Source: DASQVO01 sp035640715
GTDB taxonomy: Bacteria; Actinomycetota; Actinomycetes; Streptosporangiales; Streptosporangiaceae
Direction: 5' to 3'
Assembly (NCBI GenBank): GCA_035640715.1
Contig: DASQVO010000414.1
Span: 1-11,988 of the forward strand
Length of the DNA: 11,988 nucleotides
In this document: positions 1 to 6,452 of the stretch, in pieces
Numbering within the stretch: position 1 is the first letter of the stretch
Layout of the letters: every line of letters starts with the position of its first letter
Position numbers and translations under genes: made by a program
Notes under the pieces: generated by a model
What the model was told of the DNA's origin: nothing
Database searches by the model: none
Seen by the model: only the letters and a program-made list of their open reading frames with translations

Positions 1-318
1 AATCCCCGGGCTGAGCGCACCTCCCCGTTCGCTGAGGCCCTTCTTGTCGCCCTTGGCATCCAGATCCGCCACGGCGTCCGCACGGGCAGGCGTACCGTCT
101 CAGGTCCCGGCACCATCGGCGGCGAGCCGCCCCGGCCGGCCCTGGGCCGGGCCGGCCGGGAAGAGCTGGGCTGGGAACTGCGCATGCTCGCACTCGGCCT
201 CGGCGGGGTATTCGGCATCGTGCCGGTCACTTGCGTCGTGCTCTCCGGCTATCTGTGGACGCTGGTCACCAGGGACTTCCTTACCGGCTGGCTCGGCGTC
301 GCCGACGAATCCGGCTGA
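1..318 (+). CDS. 3' end of an unrecognised membrane-associated protein (5' partial)
   Basis: Reading frame 1 is open from the first base to a TGA at 316-318 (105 residues), so the start lies outside the window. Codon third positions are strongly GC-biased, as in the real genes downstream. The visible protein begins with NPRAERTSPFAEALL, runs through a basic and Gly/Pro-rich stretch (residues about 20-56), then has one hydrophobic segment (about residues 64-90, containing LGGVFGIVPVTCVVLSGYLW) and a short tail ending GWLGVADESG. I do not recognise the family. It could be the last helix of a transporter or a single-pass protein. A 166-bp gap separates it from the CLC gene, so co-transcription is possible but not shown. 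No terminator is obvious after it. It may also be a chance open frame, although the hydrophobic block and codon bias argue for a real gene end. Confidence 0.45.
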   Translation, partial: NPRAERTSPFAEALLVALGIQIRHGVRTGRRTVSGPGTIGGEPPRPALGRAGREELGWELRMLALGLGGVFGIVPVTCVVLSGYLWTLVTRDFLTGWLGVADESG

Positions 319-484
319 TATCCCCGGGCGCGCAGAAGGCATTCGGAATAACGGACCATCAGTATCCAGCGTTAATGTCGGCTATTCCGGTTCATCTGCT
401 GGGGCAGCCGCCCGCAGTGGCCAGGTGTCCGCTGTCTAGAGTGAGCCGCAGAGGTGGACCGATCTGGCGCGGGAGGCTGCACGG

Positions 485-1957
485 ATGTGGACCGCGCTCA
501 GGCGGGAGGACGGCGGTGACGGAGCGGACAGTCGGCCGCTGCAAAGCGAACGCCTTCGCATTCCGCAGCCGCTGATCAAGCGGCGGCTCCCCTCCGGCAG
601 GGGCGCCACCGAGCAGCCGAATGTCACCAGTGACGGGGAGAGCGCCCTCACCCCCGCCTTCTGGGCCGTCCTCGTGCTGACCGGCATCGCGGCGGGCCTG
701 TTCGGCGACCTGATGATGTTTTTCCTGTTCAACGTCGAGCACCTCGCGTTCGGCTACCACGCCGGCAACCTGGAATCCGGTGTCAGGCACGCGTCGGCCC
801 TCCGCCGCGTCGTCTCGCCGCTCGTCGGCGGAGCCGTCGGCGGCGTCGCGTGGTACCTGCTGCGGCGCCACACCAAAGGCGAGAAATCAGAACTCGACGA
901 TGCGATATGGAACGGGGACGGGCGGCTGTCCTTCCACCGCTCTCTCGGCACGTCGGTGATCTCCGAGTTCGTCATCGGCATGGGTGCCTCTATTGGCAGA
1001 GAGGCAGCCCCGAAGCTGATGGGCGGCGTGTCGGCGAGCGTCCTGGCCGGCTGGGCGCGCTTGTCCCCAGCACAGCGGCGGCTGCTGGTCGCGTGCGGGG
1101 GCGGCGCCGGACTCGCCGCCGTGTACAACGTCCCGCTCGGCGGCGCCTTGTTCACCGCGGAAGTGATGGTGGGCAGCCTCGCCCTCCCGGTGGTGCTGCC
1201 CGCCCTGGCCTGCTCCGGGATCGCCACCGCCGTCGCGTGGATCTACTTGCCGGATCACGCGACCTATGTCGACCTTCCCGCCTACAACTTCACCATGCCG
1301 CTGCTGGTCTGGGCGCTGCTGGCCGGCCCGGTGCTCGGCGTGATCGCGGCCGGCTACATCCGGCTCATCGGCTGGATCTCCTATTACCGGATCACCGGGC
1401 GCCCTGCGATCGTTGCCCCGGTCGTCGCACTCGGTGTGCTCGGCATGATCGGGATCGCCTACCCGCAGCTGTTCGGCAACGGCAAGGACATGGCTCACGA
1501 CGCGTTCGTGGGCGCGGCAGGCTTCGGTGTCCTGCTGGCCCTCTTCGTGCTCAAGCCGCTGGTGACAGCCATGTGCCTGGGCAGCGGCGCGGCCGGGGGG
1601 CTGTTCACGCCGACGATGAGCACCGGCGCGGTCTTCGGGGGGGCCTTCGGCATTGCCTGGAGCCTCGTATGGCACGGGTCACCGGCGGGCGCCTACGCCC
1701 TGGTGGGCGCGGCCGCTATGCTCGGCGCCGCGATGCAGGCGCCCCTCGCGAGCCTTGCCCTTGTGCTCGAACTCACACACGGCGGCTTCCGCATCATGGT
1801 CCCGATGCTGGCTGCCACCGTGATCGCTACCATCGTCGCCCGCTACATCGATGGCTATTCGATCTACTCCGCGCGCCTCCCGCCGCTCCGGGGCGGCCCG
1901 CCCCGCCGGGTCAGCCTGCCAGGAAGTCCGGAGGCCGACGGCTTGGATACCGCATAG
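485..1957 (+). CDS. CLC-family chloride channel/transporter homologue
   Basis: This 490-residue protein belongs to the voltage-gated chloride channel (CLC) family: multi-spanning inner-membrane proteins that pass Cl- or exchange Cl- for H+. The start ATG is supported by GGGAGG at 471-476, eight bases upstream. Residues 1-55 are hydrophilic and probably cytoplasmic; helices run from about residue 56 to 455. Hallmarks are GREAAP at 171-176 (gating glutamate E173), PLGGALFTAEVM at 217-228, GGLFTP at 371-376, and the central tyrosine Y461 in SIYSARL, matching PLYSAIL of E. coli ClcA. Differences by eye alignment: the GSGIP motif is absent (KGEKS at 131-135), and the internal proton glutamate (E203 in E. 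coli) is V227. Valine at this site is typical of CLC channels rather than exchangers. Length is normal for a CLC core without CBS domains. Ion and mechanism are inferred; family membership is firm. Confidence 0.93.
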   Translation: MWTALRREDGGDGADSRPLQSERLRIPQPLIKRRLPSGRGATEQPNVTSDGESALTPAFWAVLVLTGIAAGLFGDLMMFFLFNVEHLAFGYHAGNLESGVRHASALRRVVSPLVGGAVGGVAWYLLRRHTKGEKSELDDAIWNGDGRLSFHRSLGTSVISEFVIGMGASIGREAAPKLMGGVSASVLAGWARLSPAQRRLLVACGGGAGLAAVYNVPLGGALFTAEVMVGSLALPVVLPALACSGIATAVAWIYLPDHATYVDLPAYNFTMPLLVWALLAGPVLGVIAAGYIRLIGWISYYRITGRPAIVAPVVALGVLGMIGIAYPQLFGNGKDMAHDAFVGAAGFGVLLALFVLKPLVTAMCLGSGAAGGLFTPTMSTGAVFGGAFGIAWSLVWHGSPAGAYALVGAAAMLGAAMQAPLASLALVLELTHGGFRIMVPMLAATVIATIVARYIDGYSIYSARLPPLRGGPPRRVSLPGSPEADGLDTA

Positions 1958-1967
1958 CGGCTGTACA

Positions 1968-2115
1968 GGCCCGGGGGGACGACCCCCGGGCCCCCCGCCT
2001 GCTCGCGCCGGTTGCCCGCCGACACACCGGCCGCTGTGCTGGCCCGGGGGGACGACCCCCCGGAACCCCCCGTCAGCTTTCCCGGGCTGGGGTCCGACAC
2101 ACCGGCCGCTCGCCG
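1968..2115. repeat. Two tandem, diverged repeats of about 73-75 bp with GC hairpins
   Basis: Unit 1 (1968-2040) and unit 2 (2041-2115) begin with an identical 20-mer, GGCCCGGGGGGACGACCCCC (1968-1987 and 2041-2060). Near their ends they share the identical 15-mer GACACACCGGCCGCT (2021-2035 and 2096-2110). The middle parts have diverged. Each 20-mer lies in a perfect 8-bp hairpin: 1970-1977 pairs with 1983-1990 around a 5-nt loop, and 2044-2051 pairs with 2056-2063 around ACGA. Lying 10 bp after the CLC stop codon, the hairpins may end or protect that transcript, but there is no T-run. They may belong to a dispersed intergenic repeat family. Confidence 0.75.
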
Positions 2116-2300
2116 GGTCTGAAGGCCCGGGCTCGCTGGGCCGGTACGGTCGCCTGTCCGTAGCCCGCGTGCGATCCAGGGCCGCCGACCGTGACCCGGA
2201 CGCGGCAAGCCGAGGGCGTGAAATCAGGGCGGCGTCAGGGGCAGGAGTGGCACAGGTGCAGGTAGCGCAAGATTGGCAACCCTTGGGGATAGGATCGCGA

Positions 2301-2307
2301 GGGGAGG
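2301..2307 (+). promoter_or_regulatory. Ribosome binding site that fixes the start of the GT-C fusion gene
   Basis: GGGGAGG lies eight bases before ATG 2316-2318. It is the only well-placed Shine-Dalgarno match in the long open frame that reaches back to 1851, and it decides the start. Confidence 0.75.
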
Positions 2308-2315
2308 ATTCGCGA

Positions 2316-5300
2316 ATGTGCTTGCTCGCGCGAAATCTAGCATCCGGGGGCGGGTGCGCGCCAGGCAAGACCTTGCCGTGGCAGTCGCTGCTCACCGTCC
2401 GCCGGCCATGGATCGTGGCCACCTTTGTGGCTTGCGGAATGTTCGCCGGCGCGGTGTCGCTGTTCAGCACCGACAGCCTGCACCGCCTTTGGGGCCTGAT
2501 GGCGGCGTGCGGCTACGCGGTCGCGGCCCTCGCCGTGATGGCGTGGCGCTCCCGCGGCACCGATCTGGCGCTTGTGGTGAGCCTCTGCGGGGCGCTGATC
2601 GTCCCGCTCATGTGGATGGCGTGGACCGGGCAGAGCCAGCCGGAGGTCAGCGTCATCACGCGATCGGCCGGAATGCTGGTTCATCACGGCACGCCGTACC
2701 AGTCGCCTGGTCTGCTCAGCAACACGCGTAACCCGAATGCCTACGATCCCTACCTGCCCGCCATGACCCTCTTCGGCCTGCCGGATGTCATCGCCGCACA
2801 GAACCCGCTTGCCGACCCGCGGGTGTGGTTCGGGCTGGTTTTCGTGGTCCTGTTCGCGCTCGCCCTGTGGATAGGGCAGGCGAAAGATGTGGCGCGCTGG
2901 GCCGTGTTCATCACCGCCTCCCCGATCATTGCGCTCGAACTGTCGGTCGGCGGGGATGATGTGCCGATCGTCGCGCTGCTGTGCCTCGGATTCGCACTGC
3001 TGTGGCGGTATCCCCGTCCGGTCCTGGCAGGTCTTGCCTTCGGTGCCGCGGCGGCAATGAAGGCGATTGCATGGCCTGCGATCATCGTCGCGTTCAGCCT
3101 TCTCGTCACGAGGGACGGGAAACGGCCGGCGGCCGTCATGACGGCCGCGTCGCTCAGCGTCGCCGCGGTCATCGTCGGCCCGTTCGCGGTACTGCGGCCA
3201 GATTCGCTGGTGAAGAACACCGTCCTGTTCCCGCTTGGCTTGGCCAGCGTGACGTCGCAGGCCGTCAGCCCGCTTCCGGGGCACCTGATCGCCCAGACGG
3301 GACACGCGGGCCGCATGTTCGTCATCGCCATGCTCGTTGCCACCGCACTGGGCGTGCTGGCGTCCCTCTTCCTACGGCCACCGCGGGACGTCCCGGCAGC
3401 CGCCGCACGGCTCATCATCAGCCTGACGCTGATGTTCCTGCTGGCGCCCGCGACCCGCTTCGGCTACTTCATCTACCCGGCGGGCATCCTCGCGTGGCTG
3501 ATCGTGGCCGCGATCGGCCAGCGCGGTGGGGAGGTGGAGGAGTTCCTGCCTCCGCCCGGGCCAGCGGGCGCGATGATGGCGAGTCGCTTACGTCCCCCTG
3601 GCAGCCCATTTGTGAGCCCCTCTAAAGTGGGGTCCGTGCGCCGAGGACACCGCGCGTCAAGCAGAGGCGCCGACGCGGGCAACCCTGCTGACGTGAGCAA
3701 CCCTGCTGACGCGAGCAAGGCAGCCGAGGCTGCCACGACCGCCGTGGGTCCCGCGGTCGGCGACGACCCGGTGACGGCCGGGGGAGCCGGGCCGCTGGGC
3801 ACGGTCAGCGCGGTCAAGACCGGCGCCGTGAGGAGCGTCATCCGCCGTGCCATCCACCCCGCGGTCGCCCGGCGACGCGCCAACTGGCAGCGGGTACCAG
3901 GCCGGCTATTTGCCGTGGTGACCGTGCTGCCGTCGCTGCTGGTGATGGCATGGCTCCTCGCGGGCCTGCCGCTGCTGCTCGCCGGCCGGTTCAACAACGT
4001 GCCCGTGCTCGTGATCTCCATCCCGCTGGCCGTCGCGCTGGTCTTCTTCGCGCTGCGCCAGGTGCCAGCCAGCTGGCCGCACGGTATCCGGGACATCTGG
4101 GACAGCCGGCAGGCCGGACCCGGCTCCGCCGAGGTGGACCCCGCAGAGCCGGGCGCTGGCGGAGCCGGGCAGGAAGTCCAGGCAGCCGCTGAAATCGGCG
4201 GTGAGGGCGCGGGAACCAGCGGCGACATCGGGACGCTGCAACCGGGGACCACCCACCCGGACGTCGGCCAGCCGGAGGCCGGCCACCCGGAGGCCGCCGG
4301 GGAAAGCCGGAACAGCGAGCGCCCGGACGTGCCCTGGTGGGCGCTGGCGGGGACGGTCGCCGTGGCGGCCGGATTCGCGGTGTGGCAGCTCGCCATGAAC
4401 TCCCAGCAGATCATCGTGCTCCGGGATCCGGGCGCGTACCTGCAGTTCGGGTACTGGATCGCCGAACACGGCTCGACGCGCATACCGCAGTCGCTGCAGG
4501 CTTTCGGCGGCGTGCACTCGGGCATCACGTTCGCCAGCCCCGGCTTCTACCGGGCTGGCTCGACAGTGGTGCCGCAGTTCATGGCGGGGCTGCCAATGCT
4601 GCTCGCCATCGGCGTGTGGGCGGGCGGCGCCCTGGCCGCCGCCGCGATGGCGCCGGTGATCGGGGGGTGCGCCGTACTCGCGTTCGGTGGCCTGGCCGGC
4701 CGGCTCGCGGGGGCCCGCTGGGCGCCTGCCGCGGCGCTGGTCCTCGCGGTGTGCCTGCCCGAGCAGTACGCCAGCCGCTCAACGTTCAGTGAGACGCTGA
4801 CGCAGGTCATGCTCTATGGCGGCCTGTGCATGCTGGTCGACTCGTTCGTCATCACCGCCGGGCGGCACGGCGCCGGCCCCGGCGGCACTGCGGCCCAGGG
4901 GTGGCCGGAGCAAGCCCGGCCGGGACGATCACGCCGGGGCCGCTGGCCCTGGGCGGCACACATGCCCTGGGCGGCCGGCAGGCCATGGGCCACGTGGCTC
5001 GGGCAGGGCGGCTGGACTGGCCGCGGAACCTGGCGGGACGGGCCATCGCCAAACGCGACACTGGCTTTCCTCGGCGGCCTGGCCATGGGCCTCACCGTGC
5101 TGATCAGGATCGACGGGCTGAACGACCTGTTGCCGGCGATTCCGTTCCTCGGGGTGCTTCTCGCCGCGAAAAGGGTGCAGGCCGTTCCGTTCGGCGTCGG
5201 GCTCGTCATCGGGCTCGGCTACGGGCTCGCGGACGGCTACCTGCTCTCCCTGCCGTACCTGGACTCGGTCGGGTCCTCGCTGCGGCTGCTGACAGCGATC

Positions 5301-6452
5301 GCGCTGGGTGCCATCGTCCTCACGGTCATCGGTATGGGCGTCATGGAAGTGCCCCAGATCCGCAACTGGCTGCGGAGCAAGGTGAGCGCCCGGCCGCTGC
5401 GGTGGCTTCCCGAGGCGGCCGCAGCCGTGACACTGCTCGCGGCCATCGGCTTTGCCGTGCGCCCGTACCTGCAGACGGTCCGCGGCGAAACCGACCGGGC
5501 GGCGACCGCCTACGTCGCGGGGCTGCAGTGGCTCGCCCACCTGCCGATCGACCCGCACCGGCAGTACTACGAGGACAGCCTGTACTGGGTGATCTGGTAC
5601 ATCGGCATTCCCGCGGTGCTGCTGGGTGTCCTCGGCCTCGCACTGCTCGCCCGCCGGTCCCTGCGGGCGCTGCTGACCTGGCGGGACGAAGGTGCCGCGC
5701 GTGTCTGGGTGCTGCCGCTGATGATCATCGGCTGGGTGACGGTGACGGTTCTGTGGCGCCCGGGCATCTTCCCGGACCAGCCCTGGGCCAGCCGTCGGCT
5801 GGTGCCCGTTGTGCTTCCGGGGCTGATCCTGGCGGCGGTCTGGATGTCGGCATGGCTGAAGGAACGCGGCCGCGGGCTCGGGGCGGGCCGCCTGGCGGCG
5901 GCCGCCGTGGCAACGTGCTGCGTGATCGCCCTGCTGGTGCCCGCGGCCGTCACCACGTTCGGCATCGGACTGACGCGGGCGGCGAGCGGCTCTCACCGGC
6001 CCACCGCGAATGGCCTCGCGTTCAAGCGCACCGGGGCCGGCGAGTACAGCGCGGTGCGTTCGCTGTGCGCGCAGATCGGCCCGAACGCATCCGCGGTGAT
6101 CCTTGACCGGGTCACGGCCGAACAGTTCAGCCAGGTCCTCAGGGGCATGTGCGCGACGCCGACGGCCAGCATAGACAATCCGTCGCTCGCATCGGTGGAG
6201 TCGGTGATGGCCGGGATCCAGCGGGCAGGCCGCCGCCCCGTGCTCCTCGCCGGGCAGGAGTCCCGGCTGGCCCCCTACGGCGGTGCCCCGCGTGAGGCGC
6301 TCAACCTGCTGACGACGCAGGACGCGCATGAGCTGACCCAGCCGCCGACCGGAACGTGGCCGATTCACTTCGTCATCTGGATGTCTCAGCCGACGGGTGT
6401 GGCCGGTGGGGCCGTGGCGAGCCAGGAGGCAGAGTATTCTCGCCGGTCGTGA
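2316..6452 (+). CDS. Two-module membrane glycosyltransferase: GT87-like half fused to a second GT-C (PMT/ArnT-like) half
   Basis: A 1378-residue integral membrane protein. Residues about 30-400 form a multi-spanning module resembling GT87/DUF2029 mannosyltransferases: an outer loop with NAYDPYLPAMTLFGLP (141-156) and LAGLAFGAAAAMKAIAWP (237-254), matching the family's helix followed by a K-x4-P pattern. Residues 402-530 are a hydrophilic Ala/Gly/Pro/Arg-rich linker. Residues 531-582 hold two helices, and 583-672 form a second disordered linker. Residues 673-1220 form another GT-C module with IIVLRDPGAYLQFGYW (699-714), whose Asp in the first outer loop fits the usual catalytic position, and RIDGLNDLLP (931-940). 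An unusual Trp/Gly/Arg-rich loop occupies 851-913. Residues about 1221-1378 are a mostly soluble tail, probably extracytoplasmic. Such enzymes transfer a sugar from a polyprenyl-phosphate donor on the outer membrane face. Donor and acceptor are unknown. The stop overlaps the next start by 4 bp. No stop codon interrupts the junction between modules. Confidence 0.85.
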   Translation: MCLLARNLASGGGCAPGKTLPWQSLLTVRRPWIVATFVACGMFAGAVSLFSTDSLHRLWGLMAACGYAVAALAVMAWRSRGTDLALVVSLCGALIVPLMWMAWTGQSQPEVSVITRSAGMLVHHGTPYQSPGLLSNTRNPNAYDPYLPAMTLFGLPDVIAAQNPLADPRVWFGLVFVVLFALALWIGQAKDVARWAVFITASPIIALELSVGGDDVPIVALLCLGFALLWRYPRPVLAGLAFGAAAAMKAIAWPAIIVAFSLLVTRDGKRPAAVMTAASLSVAAVIVGPFAVLRPDSLVKNTVLFPLGLASVTSQAVSPLPGHLIAQTGHAGRMFVIAMLVATALGVLASLFLRPPRDVPAAAARLIISLTLMFLLAPATRFGYFIYPAGILAWLIVAAIGQRGGEVEEFLPPPGPAGAMMASRLRPPGSPFVSPSKVGSVRRGHRASSRGADAGNPADVSNPADASKAAEAATTAVGPAVGDDPVTAGGAGPLGTVSAVKTGAVRSVIRRAIHPAVARRRANWQRVPGRLFAVVTVLPSLLVMAWLLAGLPLLLAGRFNNVPVLVISIPLAVALVFFALRQVPASWPHGIRDIWDSRQAGPGSAEVDPAEPGAGGAGQEVQAAAEIGGEGAGTSGDIGTLQPGTTHPDVGQPEAGHPEAAGESRNSERPDVPWWALAGTVAVAAGFAVWQLAMNSQQIIVLRDPGAYLQFGYWIAEHGSTRIPQSLQAFGGVHSGITFASPGFYRAGSTVVPQFMAGLPMLLAIGVWAGGALAAAAMAPVIGGCAVLAFGGLAGRLAGARWAPAAALVLAVCLPEQYASRSTFSETLTQVMLYGGLCMLVDSFVITAGRHGAGPGGTAAQGWPEQARPGRSRRGRWPWAAHMPWAAGRPWATWLGQGGWTGRGTWRDGPSPNATLAFLGGLAMGLTVLIRIDGLNDLLPAIPFLGVLLAAKRVQAVPFGVGLVIGLGYGLADGYLLSLPYLDSVGSSLRLLTAIALGAIVLTVIGMGVMEVPQIRNWLRSKVSARPLRWLPEAAAAVTLLAAIGFAVRPYLQTVRGETDRAATAYVAGLQWLAHLPIDPHRQYYEDSLYWVIWYIGIPAVLLGVLGLALLARRSLRALLTWRDEGAARVWVLPLMIIGWVTVTVLWRPGIFPDQPWASRRLVPVVLPGLILAAVWMSAWLKERGRGLGAGRLAAAAVATCCVIALLVPAAVTTFGIGLTRAASGSHRPTANGLAFKRTGAGEYSAVRSLCAQIGPNASAVILDRVTAEQFSQVLRGMCATPTASIDNPSLASVESVMAGIQRAGRRPVLLAGQESRLAPYGGAPREALNLLTTQDAHELTQPPTGTWPIHFVIWMSQPTGVAGGAVASQEAEYSRRS
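3679..3711 (+). repeat. Short tandem duplication inside the first linker of the GT-C fusion
   Basis: The 15-mer GCAACCCTGCTGACG occurs at 3679-3693 and again at 3697-3711, an 18-bp period that keeps the reading frame and gives the repeated NPAD motif of the linker. It is consistent with a disordered spacer growing by slippage. Confidence 0.7.

Larger units (their letters stand above)
1958..2315. other. Non-coding spacer between the CLC gene and the GT-C fusion gene
   Basis: This 358-bp gap holds the paired hairpin repeat at 1968-2115, a further weak GGCCC...GGGCC inverted pair near 2124-2142, and then about 170 bp with no recognisable element until the ribosome site at 2301-2307. The frame of the downstream gene stays open back to 1851, but the predicted residues there are a Pro/Gly/Arg-rich translation of the repeats and show no protein character, so I treat it as untranslated. 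A promoter for the glycosyltransferase block probably lies here, but no convincing -35/-10 pair was found. Confidence 0.6.

Noticed and set aside
850..2163. 437-codon plus-strand open frame over the CLC gene
   Set aside because: It is an Arg/Ala/Pro/Gly-rich shadow of the CLC coding frame with no family signature.
2273..2295. TTGGCA ... TAGGAT as a promoter for the fusion gene
   Set aside because: The spacer is only 11 bases and the predicted transcription start would fall in the ribosome site.
1851..2315. 155-codon upstream extension of the GT-C fusion frame
   Set aside because: It overlaps the CLC gene by 107 bp, translates the hairpin repeats into Pro/Gly/Arg-rich sequence, and a good ribosome site marks ATG 2316 instead.
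3612..3638. In-frame GTG codons as the start of a separate second GT-C gene
   Set aside because: There is no stop codon between the modules and no well-spaced ribosome site, so a single gene is the simpler reading; the idea is kept only as a test under the fusion finding.
6356..6448. Upstream ATG start for the GT2 gene
   Set aside because: It would overlap the fusion gene by 97 bp without a ribosome site; GTG 6449 gives the common GTGA coupling.
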